NCBI GenBank assembly: GCA_019914945.1
Contig: CM034111.1
Span: forward strand, 5,146,001 to 5,210,000
DNA length: 64,000 bases
Source: Typha latifolia
Taxonomy: Eukaryota; Streptophyta; Magnoliopsida; Poales; Typhaceae
Direction of reading: 5' to 3'
The stretch's first letter is position 1; every line of letters starts with the position of its first letter. Positions 11,500 to 22,914 of the stretch are shown in pieces. The position numbers were made by a program, and so were the translations under genes. The notes under the pieces are model-generated. The model was not told where the DNA came from, did no database searches, and was given only the letters and a program-made list of their open reading frames with translations.

Positions 11500-12630
11500 A
11501 TGGTTGAAACAAGGAAGATGACATCAACAAGGAGACCAATAGAGAGCATGCCGAAAAGGGAAGACTCAACCCACGATAACTCTAACTATGAGGCCAATTC
11601 TTTTGGAGCGACCACGGTAGGACTAAGTCAACTAACGTCCATGGGTGTGAATATGGGCTTGACAGATGAACTTAGCGGTATGTTCCAAATATTGTTGTAT
11701 AAAGTTGACGCAATGCAAAAGGATCATAATGATTTAAATGAATATGTCATGAACTGATAAGCTTCGTCATCTCCTCGACGACAATCAGTGCCTCAGAAGG
11801 ACCAACGGTGGGACATTATCGAACCGATGCCCCACAAGTCCAGGTGCGACATGTGAGTGTCAATGATTCCCTCTTACCCATGCCTACATATCATCTCTCA
11901 CCTCCGTTATAAAATCCAAGACCGGCGGTGGTGGAACCCGAGAGGCGTGCGGCACCGGTGTGCTTCGTCAATGAGGAGGATTGGTACTTTGAGGATGAGG
12001 TTGATCCCTTCAGAGATGGTGATGGACGTGCTCGAGGATTTAGATAAGGAGATTAACATGCACAAAGGTTCAGACCTGAACAAAGGATTTTTCGCAAAAC
12101 TGACAATGCTATTTGGGGAATAACCGCATGCTTGGACTTTCTAAAATTCTAAGACAATGATCCAATGGATTGGGTGTTTCATGTTGAACAATATTTTAAT
12201 TGTGTAGGGACAATGGAGGATGCAAAGATCTAGATGGCAAGCTTTCACCTCCAAGAAACGGCAATGCATTGGTATAGATCGGTTATTCGTGCCGGAGGAT
12301 TTACTAGTTGTGCTGACTTTTATAGGAAGATTACACACAGATTTTGGACAACGACATATGAAGAATTTGCTGTCACATTAAGCAAGATGGTTCAGAGGAC
12401 GACCATATTGGAGTACTGAGCTAAATTTAAAAGAGTTAGTAGTTGTTGTCAGCCACCTTGACCCGAATTGACATTGATGAGCAGATTTATTTCAGGGCTG
12501 CGAGAGGAGATACAGGCGGATGTTCGTGCTCTTTGTCCTATCACTCTCAAGGAGGCCTTTGAGAAGGCCATGAGGGTGGAGCAAAAATATAAGGCTCTCA
12601 AGATGGCAGCAAAAATAAGTTGTGGCAACT
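11500..12630 (+). pseudogene. Gypsy gag (broken)
   Basis: It starts with MVETRKMTSTRRPIE at the first ATG after the primer site. The gag core follows in other frames: NDPMDWVFHVEQYF, MASFHLQETAMHWYRSVI, FYRKITHRFW and FISGLREEIQADVRAL with EAFEKAMRVEQK. This order is the plant retrotransposon gag domain that forms the virus-like particle. At least four stops or frameshifts interrupt it (for example at 11757, 12123 and 12419). A canonical zinc knuckle was not found. It is non-functional. Confidence 0.8.
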
Positions 12631-12639
12631 AAGATGGGC

Positions 12640-13400
12640 GGTTTGCACCTAGAACGCCAGTTGAAAATTTTGCAGGCTCAAAAACAGCGATTGCGAGCAC
12701 TCTCAGACTTGCCTAGGTGGAGGAGCGAAGAGCGAAGGGCCTTTTCTTTCGATTTGATGAACGTTTTACCCTCAGTCATCGGTGTTCTAAATCAATTGGG
12801 AGTGTGTTGCTCATCGATGGTCTCGAGGAGGATGATGAGGTTGTTGATAATGGAGAGTCTCCAAAGGAGGAGGTCGTTGAGGAGGGCGTGGAGGAAGATA
12901 TCCAAACTGAAATATCGATGCATGCATATTCAAGTACTTCCACGCCGAGGATGCTACGGGTAGACAGACTTGTTAAAAAGCATTGTGTGCATATCCTCAT
13001 CAATTCGAAGAGTACAGACAACTTTCTAGATGAGAGGTTAGTGAGAAGATTGGGTTTGGATACTAAACCGACCACGGGATTTGATGTTGATATTGGAGAC
13101 AGCACGAAGCTTAAGGCGGAGAGCTCGTGTTGTTGGGTCAGTATTCGGGTGCAAGGATAAGACATCATTGTGGACTTGTATCCGTTAGCGTTGCGAGGAG
13201 GAGCTATTGTCCTTGGCACTCTATGGTTACAAAGCTTGGGACCCATCACTTTTAATTTTCGAAGCATATGGTTGAAATTTAAGCAAAAAAACAAAGATGT
13301 GCGGCTTGATGGCGTTCAATCTTTGTCGATTCCTGCGATGGAGCCAATGGTAGGGCTGCCATGTGCGAGTGATTTGTTATATCTTCTTTAGTTAGGACCA
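12640..13400 (+). pseudogene. Gypsy aspartic protease (broken, catalytic site lost)
   Basis: The region reads VKKHCVHILINSKSTDNFLD, followed by RLVRRLGLDTK and, in the next frame, YPLALRGGAIVLGTLWLQSL with GPITFNFR. This is the retropepsin order of plant gypsy elements. Where the family has the catalytic D-S-G, this copy reads N-S-K, so both the aspartate and the glycine are gone. A stop at 13158 separates the halves. It would normally cut the Gag-Pol polyprotein. Confidence 0.75.
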
Positions 13401-13414
13401 GTAGGAGATGAGCC

Positions 13415-14140
13415 TCAAATGAGTCTAGATACTACCATCGAGTTGTCTAATTTATTAGACAAATTTGCTAGACTGTTTGAGGAACCAAAGGAGTTGCCAC
13501 CATGGAGAACGGCGAACCACCGCATAGAGATTGTGTCGAAGGCTGCACTGGCGAATGTGAGGCTATATTGGTATCCACATGTGCAAAAAAAAGTTATCTC
13601 TAAGATGTTGGTCGAGATATTAGAGCAAGGCCTCATTCAACTAAGTCATAGCTCATACTCATCGCCTATGCTATTGGTATAAAAAAAGGATGTGATATGG
13701 CATTTTTGTATCGACTATAGGCACTAAACGCTATTACCTTCAAGGACCGATATCCCATTCCATTTATAGAGGAGCTGTTGGACGAGCTTACAGGGGCGAT
13801 TATATTTAGCAAGCTTGACTTGAGGGCAGGGTATCATCAAATTAGAGTTCACCTGGCGGATGTGCACAAAATTGTATTTCGGACTCCGGACGGACATTAC
13901 GAGTTCCACGTGATGCCTTTTGGTCTCACCAATGCTCTAGCTACTTTTCAAGGCCTCATGAATGATACATTTTTGCCTCTATTGCGAAGGTATGTCTTGG
14001 TATTTTTTGACGACATTTTAGTGTATAATAGGATTGGATTGGAGCATTGGCAGTATTTAGAGGATGTGCTAAATTTGTTGAAGCAAAACCAATTGAAGAT
14101 CAAGAAGTCCAAGTGCCTATGAGGAGTACCACAAGTGGAG
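13415..14140 (+). pseudogene. Gypsy reverse transcriptase (broken)
   Basis: From 13419 the frame gives DTTIELSNLLDKFARLFEEP and the RT N-terminal region (ELPPWRTANHRIEI, LVEILEQGLIQLS). After a damaged stretch at 13680-13770 with several stops, the palm domain is readable at 13778-14122: FSKLDLRAGYHQIRV, MPFGLTNALATFQ and the active-site motif VFFDDILVY with both aspartates. RT copies the element RNA into DNA. The order and the FxDD motif are Ty3/gypsy type. It is interrupted and cannot be active. Confidence 0.88.
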
Positions 14141-14810
14141 TATTTAGGCTACATCATCTTAGCGAAAGGTGTAGCGATGAATCCTCAAAAGGTGGCATGT
14201 ATGACCGCTTGGCCTATTCCTACTACCACCATCGGATTGCGAGGACTTTTGGGGTTGATTGGATATTATTAGCGCTTTATCGCCGGGTATGGCAAGATCG
14301 CTGCTCCTCTCAATTCTTTGTTGAAGAAGGACTCTTCTAGATGGACGGATGAAGCTGCTATAATCTTTGAAAAACTAAAAATAGTAATGACGATAGCACC
14401 TGTTTTAGCGCTACCGAACTTCACCAATGAGTTCATTGTGGAATTTGATACATCGGGTGTTGGCATATGAGCTATACTAATGCAGGGAGGATGTCCTATT
14501 GCCTTTCTTAACAAGACTTTGTCACAAAAATCTCAGCAATTATCAACTTATGAGAGAGAAAGAGAGAGAGATGCTGGCAATTTTGTATGTGGTGACAAAG
14601 TGGAGGCATTATTTGATCGGTAGACGATTCATTATACGAACCGATTAAAGGAGCCTTCCATACTTTATGGGACAGCGTATTCACACTCCGGCATAACAGA
14701 GATGGGTCACAAAATTGTTGGGGTGTGATTATAAAATACAATACAAGAAGGGAACGAAAAATAGAGTGACGGATGCACTATCGCGCCAACCTGATACCAC
14801 TGAGCTTGCA
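14140..14810 (+). pseudogene. Gypsy RNase H region (broken)
   Basis: Several frames together give the post-RT and RNase H segments: a PTTTIGLRGLLGLIGYY-like zone (14215-14270), then SSRWTDEAA, ALPNFTNEFIVEFD, a GCPIAFLN-like stretch and, near 14760, RVTDALSRQPD. RNase H removes the RNA strand during replication. Stops are frequent, and a GA run (about 14550-14572) interrupts it. Confidence 0.7.
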
Positions 14811-14889
14811 GCCTATTCTTCTCCTACTTTTCCCTTCTTTGATGAACTGAAGTATGCATATATATCTGACCCAAATGTTTTGAGATTGT

Positions 14890-15145
14890 TGTAAGAGGTG
14901 TTGGATGATCTGGAGCGCCATCCAAAGTTGGAGAACCGAGGCGAGTTGCTACTGGACAGCGGATGCATTCAGGTGCCTGCAAATAATGGATTGCGGCAGA
15001 AATTATTGGAGCACTTCTACGAAACTCCAGAGGCTGGTCATGAGAGTGTCTCGAGGACTTATATGAGGCTAGGATTGAGGCGTGTGGCTAGGATTGAGGC
15101 GGGATGTGAGGAGTTTTGTCCGTGCTTGCGAAGTCTGCCAAAAAA
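14890..15145 (+). pseudogene. Gypsy integrase, N-terminal zinc-binding part; ends at an inversion joint
   Basis: The frame from 14898 reads LLEHFYETPEAGHESVSRTY (14997-15060), then a short duplication of the RLGLRRVARIEAG segment, then in the other frame FVRACEVCQK with the CxxC pair. This is the HHCC domain that precedes the integrase core. After CQK the sequence runs directly into an LTR in reverse orientation (from about 15137), so the catalytic core is absent on this strand. The missing C-terminal half lies inverted at 15965-16870. Confidence 0.8.
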
Positions 15146-15961
15146 TAGGTTACGAAACAATTCTTTTAAGATCTGAATTTTTTGTAGGAAGTAGTCCATA
15201 CAACCGAGGTAAAATATTCGTAAAATATTCTCCTATAGTCAGACAATTACAAAACCAGTGGATTAGATTTTTAACTCCCTAATATACAATTTTCGTATTT
15301 ATGCCCTTTGCAGATTCAAACTGTAATTGGGACACAAACATGAAAGAACGTGGGTGATGGTGGTGGTGACGAGCGGAGTGGATGTTAGGGTTATGAATGG
15401 GTATGGAGATGAAAGTGAATAGTGAATGTGGTTAAGGGATGCAGATGAAGGGAAAGAAGTGGTCGAGGTCCCAAAGAAGAGGGGTGGCTCAATAGTCGAG
15501 GGAGATTAAAAGTTAGGAGAAATCTTGCCAACGATAGAGGTGGAAGGATGGTGAAGAGAGAGGAGGGAGAGAGAATAAAGATGATAGGAGGCAAAAAGAT
15601 CAATAATCTAATTCCATAATAAGTATGGCTACCATCCACATACTTATAGATGCAAGCCAACAAGTCCTAATAACAATAAGTAATCCTAATTCTAGAGGAT
15701 TCTTGCCGATCGCGTTCGAACGCATAAAAGACGTTCTCTATATGTGCGAACGTGATGCAGGCATTCGAACATGGCGTTCGAACTCGCCTGACCATGTTCG
15801 AATGTACTTTTCATATCCTCTGTATTTGCGAATCTGATGTAGGCATTCGCAAGGGCGTTCAAACGCAACTCCACATGCGTTCGAATGCGACATAAAGGAA
15901 TTTTATTTTAATAAAAATAAATAACTAATGTAGTAAGAAAATATTCTAAATAAATGTATCA
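15137..15961 (-). repeat. Inverted LTR (3' LTR of the minus-strand half)
   Basis: This is the reverse complement of an LTR closely related to 10624-11460. It shares the start TGATACATTTA (right edge, 15961), the palindromic TTCGAACG cluster (15700-15890), the CT-rich leader and the tail CTTCCTACAA with AGATCTTAAA (near 15170). Homology runs to about 15137, where it meets the integrase reading frame of the opposite strand. Immediately to the right, the minus-strand chromodomain ends and a purine-rich tract leads into this LTR, so it is the 3' LTR of the minus-strand piece. Confidence 0.8.
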
Positions 15962-15964
15962 GCT

Positions 15965-16870
15965 TACCACGCTTCTCCCACCTTGCCCTCAAGGTGTAAA
16001 ATTGGGGAAACGCTCTAAGATATAAGTCTCCAACTCTCATGTCGCCTCATTGGATGGCTTACCAAGCTACTCGACTAAAATCTCTATCTCTAATCTTGTA
16101 CCATGTCGTTGTCGGCGCCTAGCAAGTACACGAACTGGCTCTACGATCTCTATCTCCTCCAATGGCTCCGGTAGAACTGATCCAACGACCTCATGATCTG
16201 CATTCCGCTCCCTCAGCAATGAAACATAAAAGACATGATGCACTCTCGACCCCTCCAGCAGCTCCAAATATACAACTGAACCAATACGCTCTAACATTTC
16301 AAACGAACCAAAGTAGCGATGTGCTAACTTTTGGTTACCCATCGAACGTAAGGACACCTGTCGATACGGTTGCACCCTCATAAACACCCAACTACCGATG
16401 TCGAACTCCTACTCCCTATGGCTGCAGTCATAAACTTGCTTCATGCGGTTTTGAGCAAGTTTAAGATGGGTACACAACCTCCTTAATGTGGGGTCTCTAT
16501 CCATCAAAGCTAAGTCCATCTTCGTCCGATCTGCAGATGCCATTGGATCATAAGTGCATAATGTCGGAACCATGCGTCCATACACTACCTCAAATAGAGT
16601 CATGCCAATACTATTGTGGTAGACGGTCTTGTAAGACCATTCCGCCCATGATAAGAACTCCAACCATCTTCTCGGCATCTCTCCAATAAAGCACCTCAAG
16701 TACTGCTCAATGCCTCGATTGACCACCTCGGTTTGACCGTCCGTATGTAGATGGTAGGCTGAACTGAAGTTCGATCGATCCCCTATAATCTGAAAAAGTC
16801 CGTCCAAAAGTCGCTCATAACATCACTTTGGTAAATTGTCCAACCTCAAAGGTTATTTATCCAAAGCACG
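15965..16870 (-). pseudogene. Gypsy integrase core end and chromodomain, minus strand (broken)
   Basis: Reading leftward from 16870: MSDFWTDFF, SSAYHLHTDGQTEVVNRGIE (with the glutamate of the DDE triad region), MPRRWLEFLSWAEWSYKT, FEVVYGR, LAQNRMKQVYD, then GSFEMLERIGSVVYLELLEG and HHVFYVSLLR. It ends with a chromodomain-like GKPSNEAT stretch and FPNFT before the LTR. This is the C-terminal half of a gypsy integrase of the same family as the + strand element. The first catalytic aspartates are missing. A frameshift near 16770 and several stops make it inactive. Confidence 0.85.
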
Positions 16871-19164
16871 TCAGCCGACCAAATCGAGCCTCAACCCTGC
16901 AATGAGAAGCAAAATAAAAAAATATCAACAAGGTGACAAAACATAATCTTACAAAGGAAAAGAACAAGGGGCTCATTGATGACTCTAATGATAGGGTTGT
17001 CATTGAATTTCGACCATGGCTGTCGTGGAATAGGAGAGAGGGAGAGAGCTCGGGGATGGGAAGGGGGAGGTATAGTGGTAGGACGATTGAGGGAGAGGGG
17101 TAAGAAGGGAAAAGAGAGAGAAAGAGGGAGGTAGTATGCGACGTTCAACTCGAGCACTTTACATGTGGGCTCTGGGTGTAGGTATGGTCAAATCTGCAAT
17201 GGTCATACAAATACATTGGCCATGCCACCTATAACATGCTACATGGGGCTCGGGTGGCAAGGAGAAGACACTAGGGATTGTGTGCCATAGGCTTGACCCC
17301 TCTTGATTTTTTTTTTAAGTTCACATTCTCTTAAATCTAAAAATTCCCCTCTTTTGGATAAAATCTGATTTTTATAAGTGAAAATACATGAAAAGCTAGT
17401 TTAAAAGAGCTTGCTTGAAAAGATCATAAGTCTTGAATATGAAATTTTGAAATCTAATTCTATACTTAAAATTTATTTTAATTATACTTTTCTTTTCTGT
17501 ACTTTGACTCTAGGCTATAAAAGTGTACAAATATTCTTCTACACTTTTGAAAAGCTATACCCTCAGAAGTTGTTGAGCTATACTTTTAAAAAGCTATACC
17601 CTTGACTCTATACTATAAAAATGTACAAATATCCTCTTACCCGTACTTTTTTATCCTTGTGGCCTTGGAAGTTCACTCTGACTTGCGCACTACAAAATTA
17701 CTTGTCTTCCCTTAGCCAAAAATGAGAGAATGCTTCACCTTCCTCTTCTCATCCCATCTTCTTTTCTTCCTTCCTTTTTCTTCCTCTTTAATTTGCACTC
17801 CAACCCACATAGAACTTCCCACTAAACTTCACCAATTATTGGATTCAGGACAACATAAGCTACCAACTCACCTCATCAAATCGTCTCTTGGTGGAGAAGG
17901 TGACGTGAAAACTAGAGCTCAACATATCCGAGGGACTAGAGAAACCTATAAGCAAAAAAGCTACCTACTATGCCCAAATTGATAACAGATCATAACTTTA
18001 TTACTTTCTACCAAAACCCCAGTTGAATCATCAATTACGCCGTGGTGGAGAAGGCAAGGTGAAAACAATTGTAAAGATCGACAAAATAAAGTAGCAAATC
18101 GAGAAACCTCATGTTTTAAACTAACTATTAAGGCACCAAATTCCAGTAAGAAAGCTTGAGAACCTACATACACATCCAAATGCTTGCAAAATCACAACTT
18201 TCTCATTTTCCTTACAAAACCAAGACTAATTCCATCAAATTCAACCGACCCACCTCATCAAATCCCATCTTGGTGGAGAAAGCAAAGTGCAACCCTCAAC
18301 CAAGGCCATGATAGTACAAGGGACGACGACGACTGGACCCAATAGCGTCTCTAGGTTGTCTTCGCCTCCATGGAAGTAACCGGCTTGGTCGATCACCATC
18401 GCCAATTCTGGTGAAAGCTCTAGGCACTAGGCATGGATGGAGATCTTCCGGGAAGTACTCCTCTCATTCCCACCCATCCCCCCCTCTCTCTCTCTCTCCA
18501 GTAGAGAGTTTTATGGGGTGTCAATTTGAATTCTCTTCTCTCAACCTAAGGAAGGAGATGAGGGTAAAATGATTAAAAGATTGTTTTTTTTACATACGTG
18601 AGAGTAATTTCATATTTTAAAATTAATATATTATTCACGTTCGTAGCACTTAGTTTTTAATGAGTTTAGTTGTAGCTATATTTGTATGGCTTTTATAATA
18701 CAATGAGCAATGTGATATCGAATCAAAATATGGGTGAGTAAAAGGTAATTAAGCCTAAAATAGCCTAAAATTTTTTATGTTCGAGCATAAAAACGAACAA
18801 CTAGAAAGAAGTACTTGGCTATATTGAAAAAGCCATCTTGGATGCTCCATTGACTTTGAAATAGCAAGGCGATGTATGTTTGTAAGAACCATGTTTTATT
18901 ATAATATAGATGCTATGAGTAGGAAGGATTAATTTAGAAAATCTTCCTTTCTGACATGTCATAGATATGGTCCCTTGTACACTTACTATTCACACTTAGG
19001 ACTTAATTATGACTTTATGCATATTAGGTTTGATTCTATATTGGAAACTAAACCTACAAGGGGCAAGAAAATTGCCAAAATGATGAAGCTAGTATATGCC
19101 GTGTCAGCTAGACTAAAAGAGGCAGATATAGTAGACTAGCACTTAAACATATTTTATATGTTTT
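16871..19164. repeat. Low-complexity and internally repeated DNA, no gene
   Basis: 17,000-17,130 is a GA/CT-rich low-complexity tract. In 17,870-18,300 a phrase like CATCAAATCCCATCTTGGTG followed by GAGAAAGCAAAGTG recurs three times in diverged form (near 17,874, 18,027 and 18,256). The rest is stop-rich. It may be an unrecognised LTR or a Mutator-type insertion; no termini were found. Confidence 0.35.
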
Positions 19165-19445
19165 TTTAATCAAAATAGACTAGCAGTTAAACATATTACC
19201 AAATGAAGTCTAATTCACTATAGCCCTAACAAATATACTGAACTAATTAATATTCTTATCGTCAGACATTTGTTTGCCTTAACTATTAAAAGATTAATTT
19301 AAAAGAATTTATATATATATAATGCTGATCAGTTTAATATTTTTATTAATGCTACAGTGAATTAGATCTTATTTAGTAATTAATTTGAGTACTAGTTTAT
19401 TTTGGTAAAAATAATGATAAAATAGGTTTTGGTCAAAAACTTGGT
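19165..19445. mobile_element. MITE-like element, copy 1
   Basis: The left arm CAAAATAGACTAGCAGTTAA with ATATTACCAAAT is inverted at the right end (TTTAGTAATTAATTTGAGTA with CTAGTTTATTTTGG). The interior contains repeated CTGATCAG-like and ACTGAACTAA-like words. A second, longer copy with the same arms is at 39103-39482. The arms and small size suggest a miniature inverted-repeat element. The superfamily and target duplication are not resolved. Confidence 0.55.
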
Positions 19446-20329
19446 ACAGTGGACAAACTTTGACGACAATCAGTTTGAGTCAAAAAATACAGTGTTAGTG
19501 CACCCATTAGGGTGATATTTGAATGTATCATGAAATATAAGTAGGCTTAGGGTGTTTACTGAATATTTCTTTGAACCCCAGCTTTGGTTTTCTAGCAGGT
19601 CTTATTGTTTCCATATTTTGGCCCTGATTTTAATTTCATGGATTTCATTGAATTTGATTCCATTTTTTTTATGGATTTTTATTGCCATAGGTTAAAATTT
19701 TTTTTATCAACTTACTTTCATTTTTGGCGTGTTTACTTTTTATTTCCTTATTTTCAGAAGAAATCTAAAAAATTAAAAAAAAAAACAAAAATACTTTGAG
19801 ATGAAAACTTATCATTTAATTTTGTCATGATTGATTGCCTAATTATTTGATCACTACATCTTATTCGAATATGTTATATAGTATTCTTATAGATAGATTT
19901 ATGGTATTTATTTGGGTTTTGTTATCCTTGTATGTTACAAGAAGAAATATATTTTATTTATAAAAGAAATATATTTTATACTTGTCAGTGCATAGAAGTG
20001 ATTTTCATTATGAAGTGTGTTTTGTTAATTATGTTATGAGCTATGGGATTTGAATTTGGCATTATTTCTCCATTTAGTATTTCGCTCTCACTCCAATTTA
20101 TGGAAAACCTTGTTTTTATCGATATTTTGCTTTGATTTGTATAAATACACCCTAAAAATTTGTTCTTTCAAAAGAGCTATATTTGTTAATTTTATAATCA
20201 AAATGTTGTAAAGCTATATATTAGATTATGGGCTTGAAAACCATCATTTGAGTTATTTGATAGGAATCATGCATTACGCAGATTGGTTAGCAAATAAATA
20301 CTAATAAGTTGATCATAGAAATATGATGT
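19446..20329. other. Intergenic DNA, no gene seen
   Basis: AT-rich, stop-rich sequence with several homopolymer runs. No coding motif or RNA gene is recognised. Confidence 0.5.
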
Positions 20330-20808
20330 AGCTGGGATGTGGAGTTGGTCAAATTGGGCTTGGTGTAGGGCGTTTACGACTGAGGTTGGTAGTGTTGGGT
20401 TGAGGGTAGTAGGCCGTTGTTAGCAATGGTGGATGGAGGCATGAGGAGGTGGAGCTTGGAGGGTGGATGAGTTGAGTTGGGTTAAAGTGTGAGCTCAGTG
20501 GTGAGGAACACAACTAGTGGGCTTGGTCCTTTGGGCGCCGCCGGTTGCTAAAGATGATGAGAGAGAGATGAAGGGAAATTAGGGCAATACTGTTCATAAC
20601 TTGACTTGGGTGCTCACCACACTTTATATAGTGGCTACCCATGATCCTCTAGCTAGGTGGACCCATGAATTAAGTGACTCAAACACAAAAAAACCTAAAA
20701 TACTTGACTCAACTAGACCAAGTACCGAAATAGTAGTGCATAAATAGAAATAGACTCAACCCCAAAACCAGTAAACCAACTAGACCCCATCCAAGCTAAG
20801 TTATGATA
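20330..20808 (-). repeat. 3' LTR candidate of a minus-strand gypsy fragment
   Basis: It lies directly after a purine-rich tract and a CACCTTAAGGACAAG stretch (minus strand, about 20,810-20,845) that in related elements ends pol and precedes the LTR. Minus-strand CACTATATAAAGTG (near 20,625) is a good TATA box for the LTR promoter. The left boundary is uncertain because no second LTR is present. Confidence 0.45.
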
Positions 20809-20814
20809 GTCCAC

Positions 20815-22660
20815 CACACTTGCATCACTTGTCCTTAAGGTGTGAAGTTAGGAAAGCCCTCAACTATTTTGACTTCAAGCTTCTATGTTGCATCATCGGA
20901 ATGTCGGCAAAACCACTATGTTAGAATCTCTATATGTAATCTCCCGTCTTTATGTTATCATCTCCTAGCTAGGGCCCTCACAAGCTCCATTGGGTGTGTC
21001 CCCTCTACCTAGTCGAATATATCATTGCCTACTATTTGATTCGTCCCAACTCGAGCTTTTGGGACTGAGACATGAACACGTGTGGATGCAGGACTCCTCA
21101 GATAGCTTCTATTGGTGTACTCAAAATGGCCCAAAGTATTGGTACGCTAGCTTTTGGTTGCGCACTACCTCAAAGTCACCTGTTGATAGGGCTGAATATC
21201 ACCGACCACAAACTCCTGCTCACAATGTTTGAGATCGTAGATCTCTTTCATGCGGTTTTGTGTCTTTGCTATATAGGCCTTAAGCCTCCTAAAGGTGGCA
21301 CTTGATATGTTAGCTTGAGGTTTGTAGAGTCGGCGGTGGTTTACGATACACTGCCACAAACGGAGTCATCTGGATACTAGTATGAAAGGCAATGTTCTAG
21401 GACCACTCCACCTAGGAAATATTATCGAGCCATCTCATGTCGTGCTCTTCTACAAAGTAGTGAAGATACTACTCGATGCCCCGGTTCACCACCTTCGTTT
21501 GACCATCTGTATGCGAGTGGTAAGCTGAACTAAGATCCAACCGGATCACCTACAATGTGAAGTACTCAATCCAAAAGTCATTAATGAAGACCTGACATAT
21601 GTTCGAAACTATGGAATGTGGCATGCTGTAGAGCTTGCTAACGTTGCGTATAAACACCTTTGCTATGGTCTTCGCTAAAAATGGGTGCTCTAGGGCCGAG
21701 AAGTGGGCATGCATTCTTAGCCTGTCTACCACCATAAATATGACTGAGTACCCCTGCACTACTGATAGCTTCTCGATGAAATCCATGAAGATGTCCTCTT
21801 AAACTCGCTCTGAAATTAGCAGAGGTTGTAGTAAATCCCGTTAGCCTGAGAGAGTCGGCTTTTGCCCACTAGCACACCTTGAACATGTCCTCACGTACTC
21901 TATTACTGCTTTCTTCATCCTGGCCTAGTACAACTTTATGAAAGATGTTTGTAGGTCCTTAGTGTACCCTTATGCTTGGCTTCTAGAGTGGAATGGAAGT
22001 AGTCCATTAGTCTAGCCTATAACCCCTCATCTATAGGTACTAGATGCACCCTTGGTCTAATAGTAGTCTATCACGGCTCTCAAGCTTTAGGTGGCTCGTT
22101 AGGTCATTCGCTAACTCCTGCAACACCCTCAATATCTTAGGGTCAGTGGTACCTACTCTTTGTAGGTCCTTAAGAAATAAAAATCTCGATATTAAAATGG
22201 CTGCCAACTCTGATAGTGTGGGCTACCATGATAGTGCATTTGCTGCCTTGTTCTTGTCCCCTTCTTGTATTGCAACTCATAATCATATCCCCAGAGTTTG
22301 GTGAACCATCTCTATTGTGGCAGGTTATGGATACGTTGGCTCATGAAGTATGGGAGACTCCACTAAGCTGTTTGAGTCATGAACTATCACCCAATCAAAT
22401 AGGGTCGCCACTTGGTCACCTCATGCAGAATGGCAAGCATCTCATACATGTAAATGGACAATTGCCATGATCTCTTAGATAAGGCCTTACTAAAGTAAGC
22501 TATAGGCCATCCATTCTGCATATGGACAATGCCAATCCTAGCTTCTAAGGCGTCACACTTGATCACGAACTACTGTGTTAAAGGCATGCTAAAATGAGAG
22601 CAGTGGACATGGTGGTCTTTAGCTCCTCAAAGGCCTAAGTTGCCTCCTAGGTCTATGTTG
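20815..22660 (-). pseudogene. Gypsy RNase H-integrase fragment, minus strand (broken)
   Basis: Reading leftward from 22660: ELKTTMSTALIL, an RNase H part (FVIKCDALEARIGI, WPIAYFSKALS, YEMLAILHE), then the zinc-binding and core integrase. The core at 21786-21550 reads MDFIEKLSVVQGYSVIFMVV, RLRMHAHFSAL, HSIVSN and DFWIEYF. The C-terminal part at 21359-21165 reads AKTQNRMKEIYDLKHCEQEF. In the core the family motif SDRD is replaced by SNIC, so a catalytic aspartate is lost. Frames are broken throughout. At the right (about 22,660) the element ends abruptly before RT. Confidence 0.8.
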
Positions 22661-22914
22661 TGGCTACCGATGGAGTTGGTTTGGTTGGCTCGGTGTAGGA
22701 AGGAATTGGTGGGTTGCGGTTGTCGATATGTACAGCTGGTTTGGGAGTTGTAGAGCTGGATTCAATACTAGTAGTAGTAGTGATGGCTGAGGCTTGAGAA
22801 GGTAGAGTCAAGAGGGTAGTAGGGTTAGGTTAGGTGGTGAGATTGATGAGGTATGGTGGCTGCCGTAATGATGGAAATTGGAAAAGAACTCGGTGGCAAG
22901 AAGCCGCAGCTACA

